Shown here piece by piece: positions 1 to 9,287 of a DNA stretch of 64,000 nucleotides. The stretch lies in assembly GCA_963723355.1 (NCBI GenBank), contig CAVRQQ010000010.1:62001-126000 (forward strand), given 5' to 3'. The notes beneath the pieces were generated by a model. It made no database searches, had not been told where the DNA came from, and worked only from the letters and a program-made list of their open reading frames with translations. Every line of letters begins with the position of its first letter. Within the stretch, counting starts at the first letter, position 1. Made by a program: the position numbers and the translations under genes. Source of the stretch: JAFDBW01 sp963723355. Its GTDB lineage: Bacteria; Desulfobacterota; Desulfuromonadia; Desulfuromonadales; BM103.

Positions 1-116
1 CTCTCATCGGTGATGATCGAGAAGCGCTCGACGGGCAGGTGGCCGAGCATGACCTCGGCATCAACCAGGTTTTTCGGACAGCCCAGGCTGACCAGGCTGA
101 CATTGTATCTAGCCAA
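1..116 (-). CDS. rimO: Ribosomal protein S12 methylthiotransferase RimO, N-terminal fragment
   Basis: Only the first 38 codons are inside the window; the gene runs off its left edge. Reading starts at a TTG at 116, preceded by GGAGG at suitable spacing. The visible protein has the strand-turn SLGCPKNLVDAEVMLG, which is the N-terminal UPF0004 signature of RimO-type radical SAM methylthiotransferases; the Cys in LGCPKN is the first ligand of the auxiliary Fe-S cluster. RimO adds a methylthio group to an Asp of ribosomal protein S12. The D-in-DAEVMLG context favours RimO over MiaB, but the radical-SAM motif lies outside the window. Confidence 0.85.
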   Translation of the reverse strand, partial: MARYNVSLVSLGCPKNLVDAEVMLGHLPVERFSIITDE

Positions 117-246
117 AATTGTTCCTCCGGTTTTCTTCCAAGATTCGGCGAGTTATAGCACAAAACAGCTTGCGGGAAAAAGGATTCCTCTGGCAGAGGT
201 GCTCAATCAGGGTCACTGTCTTATGAGTGTTGCCACGGGGGATTCC

Positions 247-1219
247 TCAATCGGCAAACAATGCCGGTGTCCCGCCGGTATGCCAGAACAGCACACGGTC
301 CTTTTGGTCGAGTTCTCCGGTTCTGACCATGTCGATCAGTCCCCCCATGGCCCTGCCGGTATACACGGGATCGAGCAGGATCCCCTCTGTCCGGGCGGTG
401 ATTGCGATCGCCTCTTCTTCCAGCGCGCCCATCACGCCGTAGCCCGCGCCCAGGTAATGCTCGTTGAGGATAATATCCTCTGCGCCGAACTCGTGGTTCA
501 ACCCGGCCAGCGCTGCGGCTCGATTGGCAAGGGACAGCACCTGCCGGTCGAAAGACATGTCGCCTGTTTCCTCTTTGTCGATCCTGATGCCGACGACCTG
601 GTAGGTTTTGCTATAGGCTTGCTTGCCCAACATAAGGCCGGCATGGGTGCCGCCGGAGCTGGATGCAAAAACGATATGGGTAAACGACAGGCCATTGCTC
701 TGCTCGTCGAGCTCTCCGGCGGCCTCTGCAAAAGCAAGGGCGCCAAGCTCATTCGATCCCCCATAAGGGACATGGTAAGGTTTCTTGCCAGCTGGCTTTC
801 AATCGGTCGTAAAGCTCCGGGATATCCTCCCCCTTGCGATGGTCCCCCGCCCAGTGGATGTGGCTGCCGAAAATCCGGTCCAGGAGCAAATTCCCGCTCG
901 ACTCGGCAGGTTCTTCTCCTCCCAGGACCAGGTGGCATGCCATGCCGAGCTTCGCTGCGGCCGCGGCGGTCTGGCGGCAATGATTCGATTGTGCGGCACC
1001 CGCTGTAATAATCGCATCACATCCCTGGTTGATTGCATCGCCCAGCAGGTACTCAAGCTTTCTGGTCTTGTTGCCGCCCAGGGCCAGGCCGGTCTGATCG
1101 TCGCGCTTCATGAAGATCTTCGGGCCGCCGAGAGCCTTGCTCAGCCGGGGGAGCTCAACGAGCGGGGTCGGGAAAAACCCGAGTGAAACTTTGGGAAACT
1201 GCTGAAGATTCATAATCAT
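247..1219 (-). CDS. PLP-dependent D-cysteine desulfhydrase / ACC deaminase family protein, frame broken
   Basis: The gene spans 973 bases (3n+1), enough for about 324 residues, the usual family size. The N-terminal frame (1219 to about 785) carries FPTPLVELPRLS and GGNKTRKLEYLL with the PLP-binding Lys, then AAQSNHCRQTAAAAAKLG. The C-terminal frame (about 790 to 247) carries PYGGSNELGALAF, SSSGGTHAGL and DPVYTGRAMGGL. The switch lies near 780-795, within AAAGCCAGCTGGC, where removing one base restores one frame. Members cleave D-cysteine to pyruvate, ammonia and sulfide, or open the ring of 1-aminocyclopropane-1-carboxylate; sequence alone does not decide which. A GAGG motif precedes the ATG pair at 1219/1213. 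Confidence 0.8.
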
Positions 1220-1272
1220 CTTTTCGTAACCCTCGATGCCCGTGGTTTATCATGTCAGGGGGCAATAAAGGG

Positions 1273-1305
1273 AAAAGCCATCCGCTGGTTTGTCGGATGG
1301 CTTTT
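1273..1305 (-). terminator. Intrinsic terminator downstream of the LolA-like gene
   Basis: AAAAGCCATCCG and CGGATGGCTTTTT flank a short loop. The stem has an A-run on one side and a T-run on the other, so it could work in both directions. It lies 70 bases after the LolA-like stop and before the desulfhydrase gene, separating the two minus-strand units. Confidence 0.8.
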
Positions 1306-1374
1306 TCCGGGTTCATTTGTCTCCTCCTATGGAAACGTGCCAAAAGGCAGCAGGCAAACAGAAGAGGCTGCCGA

Positions 1375-2253
1375 TCAGAACCCCATTTCCTTGCCGGTCG
1401 GTCGAACCACCTGGACTCCTGCCGGAATGGCGAAATCAAAGGTTGTGTCGGGGATGCCGTAATTGATACGCAGGTTGCTGAATTCGATGATCGTGCTGTT
1501 GCCGTTGGGGTCGTAGACTGCGGTTGACAGGATCGGGAACCAGAGGGCGTTGGACCCTTGATCGTCGCCTGGTAAAGCGGTGTTTTTCCCTGAGGCGTAA
1601 TTCTCACGGGACGGCGGGGCAATCGCCGGGTCTCCAAAAGGCTCCTCTTTGCCGCGATTCTGGTAACTTTCCACGGCGTAGCGGTCGACGACGATAATCA
1701 ATTTGTTAATCAGCGATGAGGTGCGGTGCGGGATCATCTCGAGCACGTAGTTGCCATCGACATCCTGGTTTGGTACGGCCCAGTCGATCGCAAAGTCACG
1801 GGACAGGTTGCCAAGACCGGTGAGAAAAGCCATCGGGTCGTTCTGATCGGTCTTGTTGATCTGCTCGATGTCCGACTGGATGACCTGGCTGTTCTCCGGC
1901 AGGTAAACCCACATGGTTTTGCCGTTAGAGACGATTCTCTGGGTAGTGGGAGAGTCATATTGCCAGTGGAACTTGACCGTCGGGACGGTTCGCCCGATCC
2001 GCTCGGGCCGGTAGTCGAAGGCAACCTCAACGCGGCCATTGGCCTGCTGCAGTCGGTCCAGTGAAGCGATTTTCGATTCCTGGAAAAAGGCGGCAGAATA
2101 ATCAAAAATTCGGTACTCCGCAGCGGTCCCGGGCTGGAAGGGGGTCTCCAGGGTGTTGATGACGTCGCTGAGGGCGATAGCCCAGGCGCAAGGCACCGTG
2201 ACCGCCAAGCCGATACCGAGGCAGAGAGCGGTTAAAAGGGCCCTTTTGATCAT
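1375..2253 (-). CDS. LolA-like periplasmic lipoprotein carrier family protein
   Basis: 292 residues from the ATG at 2253, which has AGGA upstream and opens a signal peptide (MIKRALLTALCLGIGLAVTV, cleavage near PCAWA). The mature part has LolA-family features: FFQESKIASLDRLQQANGRVEVAF, a KFHWQYDSPTT strand, and VSNGKTMWVYLPENSQV. LolA-fold proteins carry acyl chains in a half-barrel across the periplasm. A segment around residues 210-245 (ESYQNRGKEEP to GSNALW) looks like an insertion compared with classical LolA. It lies 25 bases after cheD and may be the last gene of that transcription unit, although its function has no evident tie to chemotaxis. Confidence 0.75.
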   Translation of the reverse strand: MIKRALLTALCLGIGLAVTVPCAWAIALSDVINTLETPFQPGTAAEYRIFDYSAAFFQESKIASLDRLQQANGRVEVAFDYRPERIGRTVPTVKFHWQYDSPTTQRIVSNGKTMWVYLPENSQVIQSDIEQINKTDQNDPMAFLTGLGNLSRDFAIDWAVPNQDVDGNYVLEMIPHRTSSLINKLIIVVDRYAVESYQNRGKEEPFGDPAIAPPSRENYASGKNTALPGDDQGSNALWFPILSTAVYDPNGNSTIIEFSNLRINYGIPDTTFDFAIPAGVQVVRPTGKEMGF

Positions 2254-2278
2254 TAGCTGTTCCTTTTGGAAAAGGTGA

Positions 2279-2761
2279 CTACAGGGATACGGGGTGTTCA
2301 GTATGGGCACAGTAAACCAACATTTTGCCCGTGGCAAGGTCAAACTCAACGGTACGGCCGCGATTGCCACCGACTTCCTCGCCGACTATCGGGATGTCCA
2401 GGGCGACGAGTGTCCGTCGGGCACTTTTGGCGTTGCGTGCGCCGACGCTGTTGATCAGCGTCTGGTATGAAGTTTCAAACATATTGGCGCCGCCGGCGAT
2501 TTTCGCGACCAGCGTCTCCCGGTTCGCTCCGATCCGTACCAGCTCATCAACGATCTGACAAATCCCGACGTCGACATACTTGCTCTCCGAACCGAGAGGG
2601 CTACTGCTCGGTCGGTCGGGCAGGAGCATGTGGCCCATACCGCCGAGCCTGGTTTCCGGATCATACAGAGCAACGGCGACGCAGGACCCGAGCCCGTAAG
2701 CCTTCAGAACTGTCGGTGCCCGATCGATTCTGGCTTCGGCAATACTGACTTGCTCACTCAT
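2279..2761 (-). CDS. cheD: Chemoreceptor glutamine deamidase CheD
   Basis: 160 residues, normal length. CheD converts specific Gln residues of chemoreceptors to Glu and forms a regulatory pair with CheC. The catalytic motif GLGSCVAVALYD supplies Cys27, and GGMGHMLLP supplies His44, at the same numbers as in the Thermotoga protein as I remember it. The third member of that Cys-His-Thr triad, Thr21, is Ala here (VLKAYGLGSC). The start overlaps the end of cheC by four bases, indicating translational coupling. Confidence 0.9.
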   Translation of the reverse strand: MSEQVSIAEARIDRAPTVLKAYGLGSCVAVALYDPETRLGGMGHMLLPDRPSSSPLGSESKYVDVGICQIVDELVRIGANRETLVAKIAGGANMFETSYQTLINSVGARNAKSARRTLVALDIPIVGEEVGGNRGRTVEFDLATGKMLVYCAHTEHPVSL

Positions 2762-3378
2762 TGATATTCTCCGGCCGCGTCGAGGAACATATCAAGTGTC
2801 GATGGATCGGGGATCAGGAAGAAATGTCCCTTGATAGCCAGGTCGCTGGATGACTCACCGATAAAATCGGTTTCCACGAGCATCGCCAGGTCACTGGATT
2901 TACTCAGATCGATCAAAACGTAGTCAACGACCGCTCCCGCCATATCGTATGCGAGCAGCGGGACCGAGGGGATCAGGGTTTTGTGTAGCATGCTGCCGAG
3001 CGCGCTGAGGTAGGCTGAAGCAAGGATGTTGCCGACCTCTTTCAAGGCGGATATCGTCACTTCGTTCATGATCAGAACCTTGCCCTGGTCACCGATCAGG
3101 TTACAAAGGAGCCGATGGGCACTCTCCTGGGGAAACAGCAGCATGATGCTGCCCCGCGCATCACCAAGGACCTGCAAGGTGATTCCGACCATCATTTTTT
3201 CCGCCCCACCGAGGTATTCAGGGACCTGGCTGATCTTGGTGATCGTGACATGCGGAACCCGCAGCTTCACGGGATGGCCGATCATCTGCGACAGGGCCGT
3301 CGCGGCGTGTCCCATGCCGATGTTGCTGGTCTCCTTCAGGATATCCATCTGGATGTTGTTTAAGTTGAGAAAGGGCAT
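2758..3378 (-). CDS. cheC: CheY-P phosphatase CheC
   Basis: 206 residues from the ATG at 3378; a TTG one codon upstream is possible, but GGAG sits better for the ATG. CheC dephosphorylates CheY-P and binds CheD. Both active-site helices of the family pattern (D/S)xxxExxN are present: MDILKETSNIG near the N-terminus and SALKEVGNILAS near residue 110. This matches a two-site CheC, not a single-site CheX. The ribosome-binding site lies in the 11-base gap after the cheA stop, so cheA, cheC and cheD are tightly linked. Confidence 0.9.
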   Translation of the reverse strand: MPFLNLNNIQMDILKETSNIGMGHAATALSQMIGHPVKLRVPHVTITKISQVPEYLGGAEKMMVGITLQVLGDARGSIMLLFPQESAHRLLCNLIGDQGKVLIMNEVTISALKEVGNILASAYLSALGSMLHKTLIPSVPLLAYDMAGAVVDYVLIDLSKSSDLAMLVETDFIGESSSDLAIKGHFFLIPDPSTLDMFLDAAGEYQ

Positions 3379-3389
3379 CAATTACTCCG

Positions 3390-5256
3390 TTATTGATTTG
3401 CCACCACTTGGTGCTTTTCCAGCAAGGCCTGCGGGTCGACCACAAAGGTGACGCGGCCGTCGCCTTCCACGGTTGCGCCGCTCAGCCCGGTCAGCAGGTT
3501 GAGGGGGAACCCGATCGGTTTGATAAAGGCGTCTCGCTGGCCGAGGAAGCCATCTACCTGCAGGCCGATCCGTTGGCCGCGAACTTCGGTGAGGATCGTC
3601 CAGGTGGTGTCGCCGGCCTCAGCTTGCGGCAGGTTGAGCGTCTCAGCCAGAGAATACAGACAGAGCTTTTCTTCATCGACGACGAAACAGCCTATGCTGG
3701 CCGGAAGTCTCTATCTCTGAAGTTGGCAGATCAAGGGTCCTCTGTACTCGTGTGATCGGAATGGCAAGAACGCGGCCTGCACAGTTGACCAGCAGGATTT
3801 TGATGATAGCAATGGATAATGGCAGATGCATCTGGAATCGGGTCCCAGTGCCGACTTCAGAAATGATGTTCAAGGTGCCGCCAAGGTTGCGAATCGCCGC
3901 CCTGACAACATCCATCCCTACGCCGCGCCCAGAAGTCTCGGTCACTTCTTCTGCGGTTGAGAACCCTGGCCTGCAGACCAGCATCAGGGCGTCGCGGTCG
4001 CTCATACTGTGAGCCTGGGCCTGGTTGAGCACGCCGCTATCAACAGCTTTCTGACGTAACGTTTGCGGGTCCATGCCTTTGCCGTTATCTGCGACTTCGA
4101 TCAGAATCAGGTCTTTTTCGCGGCCGGCGGAAACGGTGACGACCCCCTCCTCTTCGATACCATGGTCTACGGCGTTGCGTACCAGGTGAACGAGAGGGTC
4201 GGTGATTTCTTCGAGAATGACGCGGTCGATTCCGACATCGGTGCCATTTAACAGCAGAGTGACCTGCTTGCCGGACTTCCGGCTCAGGTCACGTACGATG
4301 CGCGGCAGGCGTCCAGTAATGCTTTGCAATGGCATCAGACGGACCTGGAGTACGTTGTGGTGCAGGTCATCGATCAGACGACCGGCGCGCTCAAGAGCGC
4401 TGTTCAGCTCATCCCAGTTACGGTTGCTGCCGGCGGTGTTCAGCATGTTGCGGTGGGTGATCAACTCACCGGTCAGATTGACGAACTGGTCAAGCAGGTC
4501 AGTGCGCACCCGAATCGTGCGGTCCACTGCACGGCGTAGCCGTCGGTCATTCTTGCGTCGATCCTCGATGAACCGGACGTTTGCTACTCCGCTGACGTTC
4601 AGCAGGGTCTCCCTGAGCTGTTCTTTTTCCACAAGGGACGTCAACCAGGCCTGGATCTGTTCGCAGTCCCCCTCCTCGCGCAACTCGTCGATCTCCGGCT
4701 TAGAGGCTTTAAGCTTGCCGTATTTCTCCAGTTCACGCAGGATCAGTATGCCGCGAGCGGCAGCGGCCGGGGTCCCTTTTTCCAGTTCGATCAGGACCTG
4801 GAAGGTCTCAGGTTCTTCCGGAGGGGCTTTGCTGCTTTCGTCGTCGAAGGCGGCCATGGGTCTGTCAGGGCTTTTTTCCTCCCTGTCTGCGGCAGGAACC
4901 GGTTGCTTCGTCAGAAAATCTTCGGTGTTACGCTCCGGTCGCTCAGCCTGCAGGTCATCCAGCAGGCCGTCGAGAAGGTCGATGCCTTCGAGCAGGTAAT
5001 CGATCGTTGCCGATGGGATATCGCCGGAATTGCGGAATCCGTCGAGCAGGTCTTCGAGGTGGTGCGACAGTCGGGCGGTGCTGTTGAAGCCCATGGTTGC
5101 AGCCATCCCCTTGATCGAATGTGCCTCGCGGAACAGGGCATCGATTGTCTCCCGGTTGCCCGGCTCCTGTTCGAGAGTGACGACCAGCTGATTCAGGCTG
5201 TTGATATGTTCCCGGGTTTCGCTTAAGAAAAGCTCCCGGTATTTGGACATGTCCAT
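3390..5256 (-). CDS. cheA: Chemotaxis histidine kinase CheA, frame broken near 3700
   Basis: Span of 1867 bases (3n+1), about 622 residues. Domains in order: P1/Hpt with REAHSIKGMAA, putting the phosphorylated His at residue 46; a charged linker around 110-150; a P2-like segment about 150-240; P3 dimerisation helices (DLLDQFVNLTGELITHR); P4 ATPase with HLVRNAVDHGIE (N box), EVADNGKGMD (G1) and GRGVGMDVVR (G2); then the CheW-like P5. The first frame ends at TSGQHRLFRRR. P5 continues in another frame from CFVVDEEKLCLYSLAETL to the stop at 3390. Removing one base near 3690-3705 restores the protein. It autophosphorylates and passes phosphate to the adjacent CheY. Confidence 0.9.
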
Positions 5257-5274
5257 AGTCGGTCCCGGAGGCTG

Positions 5275-5643
5275 TCAGTCCTGCCCGACAATCCGCCTGA
5301 TGGTTTCGAGAACCTTCTCTTCCCTGAAAGGCTTGACGATAAAGTCTCTGGCCCCGGCCTCGACGGCCTCGAGAACCAGTGAGTCCTGCCCGAGTGCGCT
5401 GACCATGACGACGCGCGCCTGCGGATCGGTGGCGATGATTTCCTGCAAAGCCTCGATACCGCTCTTTTTTGGCATAACGATGTCCATGGTCACCAGGTCG
5501 GGCTTGGTGTCCTGGTAGAGTTGCGGGGCAGCCTCACCGTTGTCCGCTTCAGCGACAATCTCGTAGCCGGCACGGACGAAAATGTCCTTGAGCATGTTGC
5601 GCATGAAAAGGGCGTCATCGACAACCATCACCCGTAGAGCCAT
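5275..5643 (-). CDS. cheY: Chemotaxis response regulator CheY
   Basis: 122 residues, a lone receiver domain. The acidic pocket is Asp9/Asp10 (VMVVDDALFMR), the phosphorylation site is Asp54 (DLVTMDIVMPKKSG), the switch residue is Ser in VVMVSALGQ, and the conserved Lys is in FIVKPF. AGGAGG precedes the ATG at 5643. There is no output domain, so it is expected to act on the flagellar or pilus motor. It lies 18 bases before cheA, its likely kinase, and shares the operon with the CheC phosphatase. Confidence 0.93.
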   Translation of the reverse strand: MALRVMVVDDALFMRNMLKDIFVRAGYEIVAEADNGEAAPQLYQDTKPDLVTMDIVMPKKSGIEALQEIIATDPQARVVMVSALGQDSLVLEAVEAGARDFIVKPFREEKVLETIRRIVGQD

Positions 5644-5652
5644 ATTTGCCTC

Positions 5653-6075
5653 CTATTCTGCAAAGATATCTTCAAGTTGTTTGGTTACTTCATCTGTGTC
5701 AAGCAGATTGATGGTCGTCTCGTCAAACTCGATTACGCCACGCACCGCAGGACGATCATGTCCCTCAGGCGGTGGCTGGAGAAGCTCCATTTCGAGGTTG
5801 ACGATCCGTTCAACACCACAGGTTGTGAGCACCAGCGACCTGTGTTCCGAAGTCAGGACCAGGTGACGATGGTCACGCTGGTTCCCGGCAAAACCGAGCA
5901 GTTTCGGCAGATCAATGACTGCGAGAATCTGGCCGTGGAAATTGATAGACCCGGTGAGTACGCCCTCGGCGCGCGGAACATAGTGCAGCACCGGGTTCTC
6001 GATGATCTCCTGGATGGCATCGATCTCAAGGCCGTAGAGGTCATTGCCAAGGCTGTAGGTCAGGACCAGGGCCAT
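5653..6075 (-). CDS. cheW: Chemotaxis coupling protein CheW
   Basis: 140 residues from the ATG at 6075, which directly follows the mcp stop; a TTG at 6099 would overlap mcp and has no better ribosome-binding site. CheW-fold landmarks are SLGNDLYGLEIDAIQEII, VPRAEGVLTGSINFHGQILAVIDLPKLLG and DRPAVRGVIEF. It links receptors to CheA at the cytoplasmic face of the membrane. The start is the least certain point. Confidence 0.88.
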   Translation of the reverse strand: MALVLTYSLGNDLYGLEIDAIQEIIENPVLHYVPRAEGVLTGSINFHGQILAVIDLPKLLGFAGNQRDHRHLVLTSEHRSLVLTTCGVERIVNLEMELLQPPPEGHDRPAVRGVIEFDETTINLLDTDEVTKQLEDIFAE

Positions 6076-6079
6076 GGAT

Positions 6080-7354
6080 TTAGTCTTGATCTTTGACAAG
6101 CTTGAACTGTTTGACTATCTGGAGCATCGACTCGGACATGTTGGAGAGTTCCTTGACGGATTGGGCCATCTCCTCCATGGCGGCTGACTGTTCCTGGGTG
6201 GCAGCCGAAACCTGCTCGGTAGCGGCGGCGTTGTCAGAAACAACCCGGTCAATTTCATCGATCGCCCTGGTGATTCGTTCGGCGCTGCTGGTTTGCTGCT
6301 CGGCCAGCTCGGCGATGCTGCTGGCTTTGGATCGGGTCCCTTCGGCATTCCGGGTAATTTCCGAAAAGGCCTGGTTGGTACGATCGGCCGCTTCGCGGCC
6401 GCTTTCCATTTCATCAATCACCTGAGCCATTGAAGACTGCACCTGCTCTCCTTCTCTGCAGATCGATTCGACCAGGCCGGTGATTTCGTCGGCCGAGGTT
6501 GTCGTTGAGTCTGCGAGTTTGCGGATCTCTTCCGCAACCACGGCGAAGCCGTGCCCGTATTCACCTGCCCGGGCTGCTTCAATGGTCGCGTTCAAGGCCA
6601 GCAGATTGGTCTTCTGGGCAATGCCGTTAATGACTTCGACGAATTTGCTGATCTTCTGCAGCTGGGCAATAAAGTTGACCATCTGTTGGCCGCTGCTCTC
6701 TGCCTCGCTCAGGACCTGGCGGATACTGTCGAGGCTGGAGCCGGCCATGTCGCTGCCGCTGCGTGCCGTTTCCAGGGTCAGGTCGGCCGAGTCGGCTACC
6801 GCCTTGGCCGAACTGGCCACCAGCTTGATTGATATCGCCACTTCCTTGAACAGACGAGTTGATTCTTCGACCATCTCGGCCTGGGTCTCGGCGCCCTTGC
6901 TGATCTGGTCGGTAGTCCTGGCGACTTCCTGGGCAGAAGCGGACATCTCCTGGGACGTTCCGGAGAGGCTCTGTGATGAATTCGCGACCCGGAAAGCGAT
7001 GTTACGGATATCGCCGACCAGGCTGCGCAGGCTGGCCTGGAACTGGTTCATGGCCTTGGCCAGGTCACTGATTTCGTCCGGGAAGCGGCTGCCGCCGACC
7101 TTGACATCCTCGGACAGGTCTCCCTGGCGGATCCGGTCTCCGGCCGAAGTCAGGCGGCGGATGTTCCCAGAGAAAGCACGAGAGAAAACCGAGCCGATGA
7201 TCAGGCCGACGACCAAAGAACAGAGAATCGAAAATAATTGTCTGAATTCAGGCTCTATCCCTTCAATATAAGGAACAACGAGATTGACGAGAATCCCTGA
7301 TACGACCACGACAATAAAGCCGATGATAAATTTGTAGCTGATTTCAATGCGCAT
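6080..7354 (-). CDS. Methyl-accepting chemotaxis protein with almost no periplasmic domain
   Basis: 424 residues; AAGGAG precedes the ATG. Two membrane helices (residues about 7-28 and 38-60) are joined by only about ten residues, so there is no sensor module of normal size outside. A HAMP segment follows (RAFSGNIRRLTSAGDRIRQGDL), then a long coiled coil with the receptor tip IAQKTNLLALNATIEAARAG, the site that contacts CheW and CheA. No NWETF-like tether is seen at the C-terminus (QFKLVKDQD). It probably senses a membrane, cytoplasmic or redox signal, or partners with another protein. It lies between cheR and cheW. Confidence 0.92.
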   Translation of the reverse strand: MRIEISYKFIIGFIVVVVSGILVNLVVPYIEGIEPEFRQLFSILCSLVVGLIIGSVFSRAFSGNIRRLTSAGDRIRQGDLSEDVKVGGSRFPDEISDLAKAMNQFQASLRSLVGDIRNIAFRVANSSQSLSGTSQEMSASAQEVARTTDQISKGAETQAEMVEESTRLFKEVAISIKLVASSAKAVADSADLTLETARSGSDMAGSSLDSIRQVLSEAESSGQQMVNFIAQLQKISKFVEVINGIAQKTNLLALNATIEAARAGEYGHGFAVVAEEIRKLADSTTTSADEITGLVESICREGEQVQSSMAQVIDEMESGREAADRTNQAFSEITRNAEGTRSKASSIAELAEQQTSSAERITRAIDEIDRVVSDNAAATEQVSAATQEQSAAMEEMAQSVKELSNMSESMLQIVKQFKLVKDQD

Positions 7355-7365
7355 GATTCTGCTCC

Positions 7366-8277
7366 TTACCGGGTAGTCATTAATCGCGAGCCTGGTTCTG
7401 CTGCCGGATTTTCAAAATCCGGCAGCTCGATGGGCTCTTCGGTGCGGCGGTAGATCCGCTCCATCGGGAATTCAGATTTAAAGTAATGGCGAATATCGCC
7501 GGTTATGGTTTCCGACCGGCCCAGGACCAGAGCACCATGCGCTGGCAGGGCTGCGGCAAAGCGCCGCAGGATCCTTTCCTGCTCGGGCCGGCTGAAATAG
7601 ATCAGGACGTTGCGACAGAGGATCAGGTCCGCCGCAGGATAATCGCTGTCAGTCATGATGTTGTGAGGTTGAAATTCAACCATGTTCCGGACCGTTTCGA
7701 TCAGACGGTAACGTTGCTCCTCCGCACGAAAATATTTATCCAGTACAGGCGACGGCACTTCTTTCATGCGGGAGATGTCAAAAAGGCCGGTTCGGGCTGT
7801 TTCCAGGACCGGTTCGCTGATGTCGGTCGCCAGAACGCGGATCTCAAGGTCATCAGCCGACAGGTCGTCAACCAGAAGGGCCAGAGAGTAGGGCTCCTCC
7901 CCCGCGGCGCAGCCGGCGCTCCACAGGGTCAGTTTGCTTTGCCCGGCTGCTCGTGCCCGGCGACAAAGATCCGGCAGGATTTTCTGCTCGATAACCCGGA
8001 AGGTGTCCGGGTTGCGGAAAAACTGGGAAACATGAATCGATATGGTTGCCAGGAGAGTGTCCAGTTCTTGCCGGTCGATTTCCAGGCGTTTAAGGTAGGA
8101 GGCAAAATCCGATACCTTGCAGGCCCGCAATCGTTTGGCGATCCGGCGCCTGACGCAACGATCCTTGTACTGGTCAAGGTCGAACTGGCGCAAGTTGCGC
8201 AATCTCTCGATGATAGCCGAAAATTCGGCATCGGTGAGACCGTCTCCCGTCCATATTCGCATGGATGATTCAGTCAT
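7366..8277 (-). CDS. cheR: Chemotaxis protein methyltransferase CheR
   Basis: 303 residues. CheR methylates receptor Glu residues using S-adenosylmethionine. The N-terminal helical domain contains DRCVRRRIAKRLRACKV; ISIHVSQFFRNPDTF is the typical entry to the catalytic domain; LTLWSAGCAAGEEPYSLALL is the SAM-binding loop; ILATDIS-type and DLILCRNVLIYFS motifs complete the fold. It is the only adaptation enzyme on the methylation side here, because no cheB is found in this cluster. It starts 17 bases after thiL. Confidence 0.93.
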   Translation of the reverse strand: MTESSMRIWTGDGLTDAEFSAIIERLRNLRQFDLDQYKDRCVRRRIAKRLRACKVSDFASYLKRLEIDRQELDTLLATISIHVSQFFRNPDTFRVIEQKILPDLCRRARAAGQSKLTLWSAGCAAGEEPYSLALLVDDLSADDLEIRVLATDISEPVLETARTGLFDISRMKEVPSPVLDKYFRAEEQRYRLIETVRNMVEFQPHNIMTDSDYPAADLILCRNVLIYFSRPEQERILRRFAAALPAHGALVLGRSETITGDIRHYFKSEFPMERIYRRTEEPIELPDFENPAAEPGSRLMTTR

Positions 8278-8294
8278 GTCGTCTCAGCTTCTCT

Positions 8295-9287
8295 TCAGGG
8301 GCGACAAAAATGGTCATAACCCCTGACAAGGATGGGCCGTAATGCACCCTTCCCGTTCCGGAGCGAAACAGTTCCTGAGCCGTCTTGTACGACTCCGATG
8401 CGGGTAACCGGAAGATCCAGCTCGGCACCCAGCGCCAGCGCTGCGGCCTCGTTTTCAGGGGCCGCGGTAAAGAGCAGTTCGTAATCTTCGCCACCAAAAA
8501 GCACCAGATCCTGCAGTGCCGGTTCTTGGTCCGCGTGGTATTTAAACGCGGCCGAGACGGGCAGGCTCTGTTCTTCAATCAAGCCATCTACCTGGGATGC
8601 TTGCAGGATATGCTCCAAGTCTCCGGCCAAACCATCGGAAATATCGATCATAGCGTGGGCGATCTGCTCTTTGCCAAGTCGGCGACCAAATTCGACTCTG
8701 GGGGTCGGCCGGTGATGTCTGGCCAGTAACTCCGCACCGGGGGAACGGTTATCTTGCAACAAATGCAGAGCCATGGCGCTGTCTCCGAGGGTACCGGAAA
8801 CCATGATCACGTCACCGGGTTGGGCGCCATCGCGACCGATCGCGCGACCGGCCTCCGTGCTGCCTTCTACGGTTACTGCAATGATCCATGGCCCGGGACT
8901 GCGGCAGGTGTCTCCGCCGACCAGGGTGACGTTGTAGCGCTCCGCTTCTTCCAGGGCGCCTTTGAGGAATGCATTGATGTCCTCCAGGGGGGTTGTGCCT
9001 GGACAGGCAAATCCCAGGTAGAGATAGCGCGGTGTTCCACCCATGGCAGCGATATCGCTAAGGTTGACAGCCACGGCTTTGTGGCCAAGATCTTCGGGAC
9101 TGGTCCAGTCATGGCGGAAATGAATACCCTCGATCAACATGTCTGTCGAGGTCAGCAACTGGTGGCCTTCGGGGAGGGTGATTACGGCGGCGTCATCACC
9201 GATGCCGCGCTGGACGCCTTCGCCAACGGGCACCCGTTGACGAATGCGCTCTATCAATTGGAATTCGCCAAGGTCTTTAAGTTCCAA
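8295..9287 (-). CDS. thiL: Thiamine-monophosphate kinase ThiL
   Basis: About 330 residues. ThiL makes thiamine diphosphate from the monophosphate. Signatures are RGIGDDAAVI, STDMLIEGIHF, HKAVAVNLSDIAAMGG (metal and nucleotide binding), TLVGGDTCRSPG, MIDISDGLAGD and FGGEDYELLF. I chose the TTG at 9287 because GGAG lies eight bases upstream and homologues begin just before DLGEFxLI; a TTG at 9314 is the alternative. It is the first gene of the minus-strand run into cheR, although thiamine synthesis has no obvious link to chemotaxis. Confidence 0.9.
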   Translation of the reverse strand: MELKDLGEFQLIERIRQRVPVGEGVQRGIGDDAAVITLPEGHQLLTSTDMLIEGIHFRHDWTSPEDLGHKAVAVNLSDIAAMGGTPRYLYLGFACPGTTPLEDINAFLKGALEEAERYNVTLVGGDTCRSPGPWIIAVTVEGSTEAGRAIGRDGAQPGDVIMVSGTLGDSAMALHLLQDNRSPGAELLARHHRPTPRVEFGRRLGKEQIAHAMIDISDGLAGDLEHILQASQVDGLIEEQSLPVSAAFKYHADQEPALQDLVLFGGEDYELLFTAAPENEAAALALGAELDLPVTRIGVVQDGSGTVSLRNGKGALRPILVRGYDHFCRP

